Assembly (NCBI GenBank): GCA_014801875.1
Contig: JAAVDJ010000005.1
Span: 1 to 64,000, forward strand
Direction: 5' to 3'
Source of the DNA: Bacteroides sp.
GTDB lineage: Bacteria > Bacteroidota > Bacteroidia > Bacteroidales > Muribaculaceae
Length of the DNA: 64,000 bases
How positions within the stretch are numbered: the first letter of the stretch is position 1; each line of letters begins with the position of its first letter. The notes beneath the pieces are model-generated. The model ran no database searches, was not told the DNA's origin, and saw only the letters and a list, made by a program, of their open reading frames with translations. Positions 15,836 to 25,039 of this stretch are shown here, piece by piece. The position numbers were made by a program, and so were the translations under genes.

Positions 15836-16971
15836 TGAAGACACCTTATTATATAATCTACGAAGATAGACTTCGTAAAAATCTTGAGTTAATTTCAAGA
15901 GTAAGCAGAGAAGGGGATGTAAAAATAATAATGGCTTTTAAGGCTAACGCATTATGGAAGACCTTCCCCATTATAAGGGAATATGTAACGTCTTCTACAG
16001 CAAGTTCACTCAATGAGATGAGACTCTCATTGGAGTTTCTTGGTGATGATGTACATGCGTATTGTCCCGTATATACAAAGGAAAGTTTCCCGGAGTTTCT
16101 TGAAGGTTGTTCTCACATCACTTTTAATTCTCTTAGTCAATTTTCGACATTCTACCCTGAGGTGAAGAATTATAATTCTAATCATCCTGAAAGGAGTGTT
16201 TCTTGTGGACTTAGGGTTAATCCGCATTGTAGTGTTATTGAAACTGATATATATAATCCTTGTGTTCCGGGTTCGCGCTTTGGAGTAAATGCCGATGATT
16301 TACCAGAGGAACTTCCAGAGGGTCTTGAAGGTTTTCATTTCCATGCTTTATGCGAATCTTCAAGTTATGATTTGGAGAAAGTGCTTGATGCGTTTATAGT
16401 GCAATTTGGCAAGTGGCTCCCGAAGTTAAAATGGTTGAATATGGGAGGGGGACATCTGATGACACGCCAAGGTTACGATGTGGATCATTTATTGTCTCTC
16501 TTGAAGCGCCTACACCAAGATTATCCCAATCTGGAATTGATTATGGAACCTGGAAGCGCCTTTACATGGCAGACTGGTGATTTGGTTACTGAGGTTCTTG
16601 ATGTTGTGGAAGATGCAGGGATAAAGACTGCTATAATAGATGCCTCATTCGCATGCCATATGCCTGACTGTCTCGAAATGCCTTACCGCCCTAATATTCT
16701 GGAAGCACTTCCAGATGATTCCGCAGGTATATCCTATCGTTTAGGTGGTAATTCATGTCTTAGTGGTGATTTCGTAGGTGATTGGAAATTTGATAAAGAT
16801 CTTGAGCCGGGACAAAGGCTTACGTTGCTGGACATGAATCATTATACTACTGTGAAAACAAACATGTTTAACGGAATACAACATCCATCAATCTGGCTCC
16901 AACCTAAAGAGGGAGCCCCTATCCTTCTTCGTCAATATTCTTACGAAGATTATAAAAATCGGATGGACTAA
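15835..16971 (+). CDS. nspC: Carboxynorspermidine decarboxylase
   Basis: This 378-residue PLP enzyme of the alanine-racemase-fold decarboxylase group converts carboxy(nor)spermidine to (nor)spermidine, the last step of the alternative polyamine route. The PLP lysine is probably Lys36 in AFKANA. HFHALCES, LNMGGGH and MEPGSAF are family motifs that contact PLP and substrate. The start overlaps the helicase stop by one base, so the gene is probably translationally coupled to it. The partner carboxyspermidine dehydrogenase is not in the window. It ends before a strong bidirectional terminator. Confidence 0.9.
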   Translation: MKTPYYIIYEDRLRKNLELISRVSREGDVKIIMAFKANALWKTFPIIREYVTSSTASSLNEMRLSLEFLGDDVHAYCPVYTKESFPEFLEGCSHITFNSLSQFSTFYPEVKNYNSNHPERSVSCGLRVNPHCSVIETDIYNPCVPGSRFGVNADDLPEELPEGLEGFHFHALCESSSYDLEKVLDAFIVQFGKWLPKLKWLNMGGGHLMTRQGYDVDHLLSLLKRLHQDYPNLELIMEPGSAFTWQTGDLVTEVLDVVEDAGIKTAIIDASFACHMPDCLEMPYRPNILEALPDDSAGISYRLGGNSCLSGDFVGDWKFDKDLEPGQRLTLLDMNHYTTVKTNMFNGIQHPSIWLQPKEGAPILLRQYSYEDYKNRMD

Positions 16972-16972
16972 T

Positions 16973-17014
16973 AAAAAAGACGCAGCCTTACATCTGTAGG
17001 ACTGCGTCTTTTTT
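16973..17014. terminator. Bidirectional terminator between nspC and ompA-like gene
   Basis: AAAAAAGACGCAG and CTGCGTCTTTTTT form a 13-bp stem, extended inwards by CCT/AGG, with A and T tracts at its ends. It serves two convergent transcription units. Confidence 0.9.
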
Positions 17015-17027
17015 ATAACTCTTTTTT

Positions 17028-17705
17028 TCAGAAAGCTATTCTCCCTTTCTGGGCTTGTTCTACCATCTTTTTGCCAGGCATGAGATATATCTCAAGGCGT
17101 CGATTCTTTTTCCGATTGTCGATAGAATCATTCGGTTTGAGAGGCATGGAGTCTCCAAGTGCATATGAAAACAGATACTTAGTATCTATGCCTGAATTAT
17201 CGAACCAATCAAAAACTGAATTCACTCTATCAGCCGTCAATTGATCACGATACTCTTCCGATCCGGTGTTATCAGTATGCATAACAAGAAGAACTCTATA
17301 CATATCCGGGTCTTTTAAATAGCGCTTTATCGGAGTCAGATATTCAGAAGCATTTGATTTCAGATCTGTCATGTTGGGCGCGAAAAGGAGATGAGCCGGT
17401 ATTGTGATGAGGAGAACTTCCTTATTTCTAAAAGCTTCAACCGAACATTCTCCTTTGGGATTATATTTCCCGTTAAGCAATCGGTTTTTCCCCTCCTTAG
17501 TCTGAAATTTCTGAATAAGATCTGAAGTCTTACCGACATCTACGGAATATAGCATATCGATAAATTCAAGATCATCCAATGCTGCTATTCTTGAGTCATT
17601 CTCAGCTGTTTCCTTTTTGGAATTTCCATATACTGTCTCAGATGTCCCGATAAAAAGGGACAGAAACAGAAGGCATTTAAATAAAATCTTCCAGTGATTC
17701 CTCAT
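17028..17705 (-). CDS. OmpA-family peptidoglycan-binding protein
   Basis: The protein has 225 residues from the ATG at 17705, chosen because a signal peptide (MRNHWKILFKCLLFLSLFIG) follows directly. The C-terminal 110 residues match the OmpA-like domain that binds diaminopimelate in peptidoglycan, with the signature SADR-like TADRVNSVFDWF and the closing NRKKNRRLEIYL. There is no beta-barrel, so it is probably periplasmic, with no lipobox seen. The start lies inside the 3' end of the preceding gene (29-bp overlap), indicating coupling at the end of a long minus-strand operon. Confidence 0.8.
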   Translation of the reverse strand: MRNHWKILFKCLLFLSLFIGTSETVYGNSKKETAENDSRIAALDDLEFIDMLYSVDVGKTSDLIQKFQTKEGKNRLLNGKYNPKGECSVEAFRNKEVLLITIPAHLLFAPNMTDLKSNASEYLTPIKRYLKDPDMYRVLLVMHTDNTGSEEYRDQLTADRVNSVFDWFDNSGIDTKYLFSYALGDSMPLKPNDSIDNRKKNRRLEIYLMPGKKMVEQAQKGRIAF

Positions 17706-18000
17706 AATCAAGTTCTGCTTGTACAATGAGTCCCACATCTTCGGGGTCCATCATAAGTTCTTTGTCTTTCTTTATTTCCTTTTTAACGTAGTCGATCAAT
17801 TTATCAGCATCAATTTCTTCCTCTTCCACGATATTTGAATTAATGTCCAACAGACCGTTACGTTCATAGTAATCCCATATCGTATCAATGATGAAAAGAA
17901 TTTCATCGTCATCATATTTTTCGCTTACTGTCTGAGGTAGCTCCTTTCTTATGAAAGATATAGCCTTATCCTCATCAAATATAAAATCATTATTATCCAT
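17677..18000 (-). CDS. Small acidic conserved protein
   Basis: This 107-residue, very acidic, mostly helical protein has no recognised motif. It lies 5 bp after rimM and overlaps the OmpA-like gene, so it belongs to the same operon. Glu/Asp-rich segments (EEEEIDADKL) and the absence of a signal peptide suggest a cytoplasmic protein. The gene is real by its position, spacing and codon use; the function is unknown. Confidence 0.65.
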   Translation of the reverse strand: MDNNDFIFDEDKAISFIRKELPQTVSEKYDDDEILFIIDTIWDYYERNGLLDINSNIVEEEEIDADKLIDYVKKEIKKDKELMMDPEDVGLIVQAELDYEESLEDFI

Positions 18001-18005
18001 TTCAA

Positions 18006-18554
18006 TTAAGATTTTTTGTTTAATTCTATAAGTCCATCCGGAAGAGACATTTTGATTGTCATTTCCGCATCATCCACCTCTTCAATGAATTCGTCAACAG
18101 CCGGCACGTAGATGATTTCTCCGTTATCCGTTTCTATAACAAAAAGGAGATTTTCTGTAGTTGAGTCAACACTCGCTATCACACCGAGTGAAACATTATT
18201 CGCAGCATCCACGACCTGATAGCCTACCAGGTCGTCTTCATCGAGAAGATCTTCCTGTTCTAATTCAAGGAAAGGAGCAAGCTCTGCCTTTAGAGCATAA
18301 ATCGGTTTATTGACAAAAATTTTTGCTTCTCCCTCACTGTTTACTCCGTCAAGTTTTATAAGATAGCTGGTGGATCCTTTAGGGCGTATTGATTCCGCAT
18401 AAAAAGGCACATATATGCCGTCCATTTCAATTATCAGGGCATTGCCTTCAGCAACGAAATCGCTATCTATATCCAGAATAGCATTGAGTTCTCCTTTCAA
18501 TGCGTGAGTCTTCTGAAATTTACCTACAGTGCTTATCTCTTTTTGGTCTATCAT
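18006..18554 (-). CDS. rimM: 16S rRNA processing protein RimM
   Basis: The protein has 182 residues and assists maturation of the 30S subunit head, binding ribosomal protein S19. The N-terminal RimM barrel (STVGKFQKTHALKGELNA) and the C-terminal PRC-barrel (LVGYQVVD ... LLFVIETDNGEIIYVPAVDEFIEEVD) are both present. It lies between murA (5 bp upstream) and the small acidic protein (5 bp downstream). The sequence is more acidic than the Escherichia coli protein, but the length is normal. Confidence 0.93.
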   Translation of the reverse strand: MIDQKEISTVGKFQKTHALKGELNAILDIDSDFVAEGNALIIEMDGIYVPFYAESIRPKGSTSYLIKLDGVNSEGEAKIFVNKPIYALKAELAPFLELEQEDLLDEDDLVGYQVVDAANNVSLGVIASVDSTTENLLFVIETDNGEIIYVPAVDEFIEEVDDAEMTIKMSLPDGLIELNKKS

Positions 18555-18559
18555 AACAT

Positions 18560-19873
18560 TCAGTTTTCTGTTCTAATGATTTTGGCGCCCAACTGGTTCA
18601 ATCTTTCATCTATTTTCTCATAACCTCTGTCAATTTGATTAATGTTCTGAATCATGCTGACTCCTTTTGCACCCATAGCTGCAATTAGCATTGCGATGCC
18701 GGCTCTAATGTCTGGAGAAATCATGTTTGTAGCATGAAGACAATTAAATTTCCCAGAGCCTATTACTGCCGCTCTGTGAGGATCGCAAAGGATTATTCTT
18801 GCTCCCATGTCAATCAGTTTGTCGACAAAGAATAGACGACTCTCAAACATCTTTTGATGGATCAGCACGCTTCCTTTCGCCTGTGTTGCAACGACAAGGA
18901 ATATACTTAGCAAATCAGGGGAAAGACCGGGCCAAGGGGCATCGGAGAAAGTCATTATGGAACCATCCATAAACGGATCAATTTCATAAATCTCATTTTG
19001 ATTAATTCGTATATCATCTCCTTCGATAGTCATATTGATTCCAAGTCTTCTAAAGCATTCAGGCATAAGACCTAAATCACTGACACCGACATTTTTTAGC
19101 AAGATATCTGATCCGGTCATGGCTGCCACTCCTATGAAGCTACCGACCTCAATCATATCTGGAAGCATTTTATGATGAGTGCCTGATAATTGGTCTACTC
19201 CTTCAATTCTCAGAAGATTAGAACCTATTCCTTCGATTTTAGCCCCCATTTTAACCAGCATTTGGCAAAGCTGCTGTATGTAGGGTTCGCAAGCGGCGTT
19301 ATAAATCGTGGTTAATCCTTTTGCCAAGACTGACGCCATGATAATATTTGCAGTGCCTGTCACAGAAGCTTCATCAAGCAGCATGTAGCATCCCTGAAGG
19401 CCGTTTGGCACCTGAATATCATAACATCTTCTAAGAGAATCATACTCAAAGACAGCCCCTAATTTTTGCCAACCCAGAAAATGGGTATCCAATCTTCTCC
19501 TGCCGATTTTATCTCCTCCGGGCTTTGGCAGCATAGCTCGGCCAAAACGAGCTAATAACGGCCCGGCAATCATGACAGAGCCTCTCAGTGATGCCGCTTT
19601 GGATCGGAAGGATTCAGTGCTCAAATAGTTCAGATCGATATTCTCAGCCTTAAAACCAATGGTATTTTCCGAAATATGATCCGTTTCAACACCTAATTCC
19701 TCTATAAGATTAATAAGGTTTCTGATATCAGCAATATTGGGAATATTTTCGATCACAACTCTTTCAGGAGTTAGCAATGTTGCACAAATCACTTGCAGCG
19801 CCTCATTTTTTGCTCCTTTCGGGGAAAGGGAGCCTGACAGTCTGTGCCCCCCTTCTACAATGAATGAACTCAT
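18560..19873 (-). CDS. murA: UDP-GlcNAc 1-carboxyvinyltransferase
   Basis: This 437-residue enzyme catalyses the first committed step of peptidoglycan synthesis, moving enolpyruvate from PEP to UDP-GlcNAc. The EPSP-synthase-like double fold is recognisable (SPKGAKNEAL at the N terminus; DIRAGIAMLIAAM near the C terminus). The mobile loop reads PKPGGDKIGRRR, so residue 121 is Asp where Escherichia coli has Cys115, the target of fosfomycin. Enzymes with Asp here are active but not alkylated by the drug. It sits 5 bp upstream of rimM in the minus-strand operon. Confidence 0.95.
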   Translation of the reverse strand: MSSFIVEGGHRLSGSLSPKGAKNEALQVICATLLTPERVVIENIPNIADIRNLINLIEELGVETDHISENTIGFKAENIDLNYLSTESFRSKAASLRGSVMIAGPLLARFGRAMLPKPGGDKIGRRRLDTHFLGWQKLGAVFEYDSLRRCYDIQVPNGLQGCYMLLDEASVTGTANIIMASVLAKGLTTIYNAACEPYIQQLCQMLVKMGAKIEGIGSNLLRIEGVDQLSGTHHKMLPDMIEVGSFIGVAAMTGSDILLKNVGVSDLGLMPECFRRLGINMTIEGDDIRINQNEIYEIDPFMDGSIMTFSDAPWPGLSPDLLSIFLVVATQAKGSVLIHQKMFESRLFFVDKLIDMGARIILCDPHRAAVIGSGKFNCLHATNMISPDIRAGIAMLIAAMGAKGVSMIQNINQIDRGYEKIDERLNQLGAKIIRTEN

Positions 19874-19936
19874 TAGTTTTAAAGTTTAAATTTTTCGATG
19901 GTAATTAATTAGTAAACTCAATAAGGAGCAGGAAAA

Positions 19937-20554
19937 TCACTTTTTCTTTTTCTTGCCTTTCCCGGTTGTCGGATTGACCACACTTATATAGTCGTTCAAT
20001 CTATACGAGGCCGCGTCGATCATGATTTTGCCATTTGAAATTTCAGCGATATCCGCAAAGACTTTGGCATCGCTGACATTTTCCGGAGTTTGCGACACAA
20101 GTTGCTTCTTCATCTGATTGGCAAGAAGGAATATTATCTGATCCTTTTCAAGACAGTTTTCCATTTCTGCAACCCGCTGTATCATTGATTGGATATTCTT
20201 CCCATAGTACCTGTAGCGATAAAGAGAACCTGAATATGGGATTGACGATGGTTCAGGTTTAAGATCATCTTTAGATAAGACCTCACATGGAAAATCAATG
20301 TCAAGCTCAAAGCCGGACATAATGTTCATATGGTCCCATATCTTTTGTTCATTATCTTTATCTCCGACTACTTCAGGGAACAGGGACTTCATTACCGCTG
20401 CAATGCTGAATGCACATTTTCGTCTCTCTTCCCTATCTTCAATTTTTACACAATAGTCGATAAGTCGCTGGATATTTCTTCCATACTCAGGCATTAGCAG
20501 AATTTTATCGCTTGTATTGTACGGAATAGTCTTTTTTATTTCTGTTGTCTGCAT
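19937..20554 (-). CDS. DUF4290 family protein
   Basis: This 205-residue protein of the Bacteroidota-specific DUF4290 family has no known role. It shows YNTSDKILLMPEYGRNIQRLIDY near the start and YYGKNIQSMIQR in the middle, a pattern that suggests an internal duplication around YGRNIQ/YGKNIQ. It ends in a lysine tail (KGKKKKK). The start overlaps the tsaB stop by one base, so it is translated with TsaB, and murA follows 63 bp later. The family assignment is good; the function is unknown. Confidence 0.85.
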   Translation of the reverse strand: MQTTEIKKTIPYNTSDKILLMPEYGRNIQRLIDYCVKIEDREERRKCAFSIAAVMKSLFPEVVGDKDNEQKIWDHMNIMSGFELDIDFPCEVLSKDDLKPEPSSIPYSGSLYRYRYYGKNIQSMIQRVAEMENCLEKDQIIFLLANQMKKQLVSQTPENVSDAKVFADIAEISNGKIMIDAASYRLNDYISVVNPTTGKGKKKKK

Positions 20555-21261
20555 TATTTTGAAGATGATAAAATTTTGTTTTTACTGACTGTTGTCTTAT
20601 AATCCTTAAGATAGTTGGGGGTGGAATAAGCAATGTCAATAAAATTTCCAGAATAGAAATACTTCTCCGCCAAGGCTATCATATCAGAAGCTTTTGCCTG
20701 GATATTTCCAAGCCATTCGGCGTTTTCTCCCTTATATAAATTTTTGAATTTTTCCGAGCCACTACCAATGAAAATCACTTTCCTCTTTTCATGAAGATCA
20801 GAGAAGGATTTATCATCCAATATCAACGGGTTTTCGGGCATAAGTGGAGTGAGAGCAAAATCGTAAACAGCTGTGTAAACTTCCATTCGTCTCGCATCAA
20901 TCATGGGGACTATTATTTCATCACCCTCCCACGTCATATTTCTGAACATCGCTTTGACAGTGAGTATTTGAAGGGTAGAGAGTCCAATCAATGGAATCCC
21001 TAAACTGAATGCGAGGCCTTTGGCCAAAGAAAGTCCAATTCTCAGACCTGTATAAGATCCTGGTCCGATACTGACAGCTACTGCGTCCGGGCTTTCCCCT
21101 TTCCTCTTAAGTTCACTCATACATTTTTCTACAAACGGCGCAAGTTTTGTCGCATGGTTCATCCCCTCAGAATCTTCCATCTGAAATTCAATAACACCGT
21201 CTTTAGAAACAGCTACGCTGCATACATCAGAAGATGTTTCTATATTTATTATAATAGCCAT
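20554..21261 (-). CDS. tsaB: tRNA threonylcarbamoyladenosine synthesis protein TsaB
   Basis: The 235-residue ASKHA-fold protein partners TsaD and TsaE in making the t6A37 modification on ANN-decoding tRNAs. Motifs include INIETSSDVCSVAV at the start, HATKLAPFVE, and VSIGPGSYTGLRIGLSLAKGLA, the hallmark of TsaB. It lies 3 bp after the FAD oxidoreductase gene and overlaps the DUF4290 gene by one base. TsaD and TsaE are not in the window. Confidence 0.93.
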   Translation of the reverse strand: MAIIINIETSSDVCSVAVSKDGVIEFQMEDSEGMNHATKLAPFVEKCMSELKRKGESPDAVAVSIGPGSYTGLRIGLSLAKGLAFSLGIPLIGLSTLQILTVKAMFRNMTWEGDEIIVPMIDARRMEVYTAVYDFALTPLMPENPLILDDKSFSDLHEKRKVIFIGSGSEKFKNLYKGENAEWLGNIQAKASDMIALAEKYFYSGNFIDIAYSTPNYLKDYKTTVSKNKILSSSK

Positions 21262-21264
21262 ACA

Positions 21265-22848
21265 CTATTCAATATTTTGTGAGTGGTTTATTTTATTCCA
21301 ATATGCTTCAACACACCTCTGTCCATCAATAGCAGCCGACACTATCCCGCCAGCGTATCCTGCCCCCTCACCTGCCGGATAAAGATTTTTAATGTCAAGA
21401 TGTTCGAGTGTCTCCTTGTCTCGAGGTATTCTGACCGGGCTTGAGGTGCGTGATTCCAATCCAATAAGTATAGCTTCATTCGAAAGAAATCCTTTGCATT
21501 TTCTATCGAAATCAAGGAATCCTTTCTTTAAACGTCCTGAAATCTCTTCTGGAAGAAGCAAATCAATCCTATCGGAATGGATCCCTGCCGGATATGAACT
21601 TCTTGGGAGTGGATCTTCTGACTTTATTCCTTGAATGAAATCTTTCATTCGTTGAGCAGGTGCATTTAATTTTTCTCCACCTCCCTCCTTGAAAAATCTT
21701 TTTTCCAAATCTTCCTGAAGTCGAAGCATAGCAAGGGGTTCATCTCCATATTCAGGAATATCACCGGGATGAATTTCAACTACCATCCCTGAGTTTGCCC
21801 ATTGACTTGATCTAGCGGAAGCTGACATTCCATTAACGACCAATTCGTTTTCTCCGGACATCGCAGGAACCACCACACCACCGGGACACATGCAGAATGA
21901 ATAGACCCCTCTCCCATCTACTTGAGTTACAAAATTATACTCTGCCGCAGGTAAAAACTTTCCACGTCCTTCTTTCGAATGGTATTGAAGTCGATCTATG
22001 AGTTCCTGAGGATGCTCGAGTCTTACACCCATCGCTAAAGGTTTGGCGGTAATGGTCACATCTTTATTATGCAGCATTCTGTAGATGTCGCGAGCTGAAT
22101 GACCTGTGGCAAGAACGACCGGGCCGTAAAAAATGCGGTCATTCTCTGTTTTGACTCCTATCGCAGTGTCATCTTTAATCAATAAATCAGTCACACGAGT
22201 ATCAAACAAGACTTCTCCTCCACACTCTATAATACAATTACGTATATTTTTGATTACATTAGGAAGTTTGTCGCTCCCTATGTGAGGATGAGAATCGATT
22301 AAGATTGAATCGTTTGCCCCATGTTGATGCAAAAGTTGGAGAATTGAAGAGACATTCCCTCTTTTCTTACTTCGTGTGAAGAGTTTTCCATCACTATACG
22401 CCCCAGCTCCACCTTCCCCGTAGCAATAATTTGATTCTGGATTGATTTTTCCGGATCTGCTTATTGATGCCAGGTCTCTCCTACGCTGATCTACATCCTT
22501 GCCTCTTTCCAAAACTATTGGACGAAGACCAAGCTCTATAGCTTTAAGGGCAGCAAAAAGGCCTGCCGGCCCGGCTCCTACAATAATTATTGAGGGAGCA
22601 TCTTTTCTAACCGGTTTGAAAACCACAGGCTGATATATCGGTTTTATTTCCCGGTCGGATCCGAGAGCTAAACGAACTCCCAGATTAATTTTTATGACCT
22701 TTTGTCGCGCATCAATTGATCGACGCACAATTTTTATGTCATTTATTTCTTCAAAGGGAATCCCCTTTTCTGTGGATATAAATCTTTTCAATTGATTCAT
22801 ATCTGCTGCCACGGCCGGAGGCACTCTCAAAGAGACGTCTTCTATCAT
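21265..22848 (-). CDS. FAD-dependent oxidoreductase (COG2509-like)
   Basis: This 527-residue flavoprotein has an N-terminal ferredoxin-like domain of about 85 residues, a Rossmann FAD motif (IIVGAGPAGLFAALKAIELG), the motif CYGEGGAGAYSDGKLFTR, VLATGHSARD and a C-terminal GEGAGYAGGIVSAAIDG. These match the FAD-dependent dehydrogenase family COG2509, whose substrate is not settled. It heads the minus-strand operon running to the OmpA-like gene. A TAAATTTG box at 22871-22878 could be its -7 element, but no matching TTTG lies at the right distance. Confidence 0.85.
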   Translation of the reverse strand: MIEDVSLRVPPAVAADMNQLKRFISTEKGIPFEEINDIKIVRRSIDARQKVIKINLGVRLALGSDREIKPIYQPVVFKPVRKDAPSIIIVGAGPAGLFAALKAIELGLRPIVLERGKDVDQRRRDLASISRSGKINPESNYCYGEGGAGAYSDGKLFTRSKKRGNVSSILQLLHQHGANDSILIDSHPHIGSDKLPNVIKNIRNCIIECGGEVLFDTRVTDLLIKDDTAIGVKTENDRIFYGPVVLATGHSARDIYRMLHNKDVTITAKPLAMGVRLEHPQELIDRLQYHSKEGRGKFLPAAEYNFVTQVDGRGVYSFCMCPGGVVVPAMSGENELVVNGMSASARSSQWANSGMVVEIHPGDIPEYGDEPLAMLRLQEDLEKRFFKEGGGEKLNAPAQRMKDFIQGIKSEDPLPRSSYPAGIHSDRIDLLLPEEISGRLKKGFLDFDRKCKGFLSNEAILIGLESRTSSPVRIPRDKETLEHLDIKNLYPAGEGAGYAGGIVSAAIDGQRCVEAYWNKINHSQNIE

Positions 22849-22978
22849 TGGGATATTTTTTTCAACATTGCAAATTTAACGAAAATAATCCAATTTTTTG
22901 GTTATCTTTGCATCAAAATTTATTCTCAATAGACTAATGCTTCTGCAATGGTCTACAATACTAAGGATTTAACAAAAT

Positions 22979-23632
22979 ATGCAGGATATTAACAAAATTG
23001 GATTTCTATTTGATCTTGACGGTGTTTTGATTGACAGTGAAAAAGGATATTCACAGATATGGAGAAGGGTAAATGAAGAGTACCCTACCGGAGTAGATAA
23101 TCTTGAGATGGTTATCAAAGGATGCACTCTTGATAAAATTCTGGCTGATTATTATCCTGATTCTATCATCGCTGAAAAAGTGACTAAAAGACTTTATGAG
23201 TTGGAAGGGAAAATGAAGTATGAATTTAAGGATGGGGCGAAAGAATTACTTTTACAATTGAGAGATCGAAAAATCCCGGCAGTTCTTGTGACAAGCAGCA
23301 ATGATAAAAAGATGAAACATCTCTATGAGGAAATTCCGGAAATGCCCGATTTGTTTGATTTTATTATAACAGCTAATCAGATTTCTCGTTCAAAACCTGA
23401 TCCCGAAGGTTATCTTTTAGGGGCAAAAAAAATCGGCAGCAATCCGGTAAACTGTATAGTATTCGAAGATTCTCTCCAAGGAGTGAGAGCCGGAGAAAAT
23501 GCCGGAGCCTTAGTTGTTGGTGTCGCCGGAACTTTATCGGAGGAAATTCTCAGGCCTCATTCTGATGTGGTGGTTAACACCCTTGAGAATATTGACATTG
23601 ACTGTCTGATTAAAAAACTTCCAAAGAAATGA
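22979..23632 (+). CDS. HAD-family phosphatase (beta-phosphoglucomutase-like)
   Basis: This 217-residue haloacid dehalogenase-like hydrolase has all four motifs. FDLDGVLIDSE is the nucleophile loop, VTSSN is motif II, Lys in KPDPEGYL is motif III, and FEDSLQGVRAG is motif IV. The cap after the first motif is helical (C1), as in beta-phosphoglucomutase and small sugar-phosphate phosphatases. Substrate unknown. Its last four bases overlap the rarA start (ATGA), so the pair is translated together. A TATCTTTG box at 22903-22910 is a possible -7 element. Confidence 0.88.
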   Translation: MQDINKIGFLFDLDGVLIDSEKGYSQIWRRVNEEYPTGVDNLEMVIKGCTLDKILADYYPDSIIAEKVTKRLYELEGKMKYEFKDGAKELLLQLRDRKIPAVLVTSSNDKKMKHLYEEIPEMPDLFDFIITANQISRSKPDPEGYLLGAKKIGSNPVNCIVFEDSLQGVRAGENAGALVVGVAGTLSEEILRPHSDVVVNTLENIDIDCLIKKLPKK

Positions 23633-24906
23633 ACAACAATATTCCCCTCGCAGAACGTCTTAGACCCCACACATTGGAAGATTATATCGGACAGGAGCAT
23701 CTTGTGGGGGAAAGTGGCATCATACGCCAGATGATAAATGCCGGCAGAATTAACTCATTTATATTATGGGGCCCCCCTGGTGTTGGAAAGACTACCTTGG
23801 CAAAAATCATAGCTGAGGCGTCCAAAGCATCGTTTTATACTTTAAGTGCAGTTACTTCGGGTGTGAAAGATGTCAGAGAAGTTATTGAGAAATGTAAGAA
23901 AGAGGCAGGCAATATATTTAGTTCTACACGGCCGATCCTTTTTATTGATGAAATTCATAGATTCAGTAAAAGTCAGCAAGATTCATTGTTAGGGGCGGTT
24001 GAACAGGGTGTCGTGACTTTGATAGGAGCTACGACAGAGAATCCCTCTTTTGAAGTGATCAGACCGTTATTATCTCGCACGCAAGTCTATACCCTCAAAT
24101 CACTTGATAAAGGAAACTTGGAATCTTTGCTTGAAAGGGCTTTGAAAAATGATGCGATACTGTCTAAACGAAAAATTGAAATCAAGGAGACTGACTCATT
24201 ATTCCGCTTTTCGGGAGGTGATGCAAGAAAATTACTGAATATTCTTGATTTGATTGAACAATCCACGGAAGAGGATAAAACAATTGTGATTGATGATGAG
24301 ACAGTAACGAATAAACTACAGGAGAATCCAGCTGCTTATGATCGGAATGGTGAGCTTCATTATGATATAATCTCTGCTTTCATAAAGTCAGTAAGAGGAA
24401 GTGACCCTGACGCGGCAGTTTATTGGTTGGCAAGAATGGTAGCCGGAGGGGAGGATCCCGAGTTCATTGCCCGTAGGCTTGTCATTCTTGCAGCAGAGGA
24501 TATAGGTTTAGCTAACCCGAACGCCCTATTGCTTGCAAATGCCACTTTTGAATCTCTGCAGAAAATAGGTTGGCCGGAGGGAAGAATTATTCTGGCGGAA
24601 TGCACCGTATATTTGGCCGCATCTCCAAAAAGTAACTCTGCTTACAAATCAATAGCGGCAGCGATGAGCGCTGTTGAACAGACAGGAAATCTTCCGGTGC
24701 CATTACATCTTCGGAATGCTCCAACAAAGCTTATGGCGGATCTTGGTTATCATGAAGGTTACAAATATGCGCACGATTATAAAGGCAACTATGTCGAGCA
24801 GCAATATTTGCCCGATGAGCTTAAAAATGCAAGATTCTGGAATCCTTGTGATAATTCTCAGGAAGCTAAGATGTGGGAAAGACTTCAAGACCTCAAAAAG
24901 GGGTAG
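23629..24906 (+). CDS. rarA: Replication-associated recombination protein RarA (MgsA)
   Basis: This 425-residue AAA+ ATPase acts at stalled replication forks. It shows the clamp-loader-like N-terminus LAERLRPHTLEDYIGQEHL, Walker A GPPGVGKTT (near residue 47), Walker B LFIDEIHRF, sensor 1 GATTENPSFE, the arginine finger region LLSRTQVY and the sensor 2 GGDARKLLN. The C-terminal tetramerisation domain (AASPKSNSAY, HLRNAPTKLM) is complete. It overlaps the HAD gene by 4 bp. Confidence 0.95.
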   Translation: MNNNIPLAERLRPHTLEDYIGQEHLVGESGIIRQMINAGRINSFILWGPPGVGKTTLAKIIAEASKASFYTLSAVTSGVKDVREVIEKCKKEAGNIFSSTRPILFIDEIHRFSKSQQDSLLGAVEQGVVTLIGATTENPSFEVIRPLLSRTQVYTLKSLDKGNLESLLERALKNDAILSKRKIEIKETDSLFRFSGGDARKLLNILDLIEQSTEEDKTIVIDDETVTNKLQENPAAYDRNGELHYDIISAFIKSVRGSDPDAAVYWLARMVAGGEDPEFIARRLVILAAEDIGLANPNALLLANATFESLQKIGWPEGRIILAECTVYLAASPKSNSAYKSIAAAMSAVEQTGNLPVPLHLRNAPTKLMADLGYHEGYKYAHDYKGNYVEQQYLPDELKNARFWNPCDNSQEAKMWERLQDLKKG

Positions 24907-24976
24907 TTAATCCCTCAATAATGGACAGAGGAAATAAATATTTTTCATTAGTTTTTTCAATTTTGTTGTTTTTTAT

Positions 24977-25007
24977 TTTGCCGTAAAATATAAAACCATT
25001 AAATTTG
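24977..25007 (+). promoter_or_regulatory. Promoter of the serC-serA operon
   Basis: TTTG (24977-24980), 19 bases and TAAATTTG (25000-25007) match the Bacteroidota consensus exactly. The ATG of serC follows 32 bases later, so the leader is short. Confidence 0.85.
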
Positions 25008-25039
25008 CCAATACTAAACTTTCAATAATACTTAAATTC

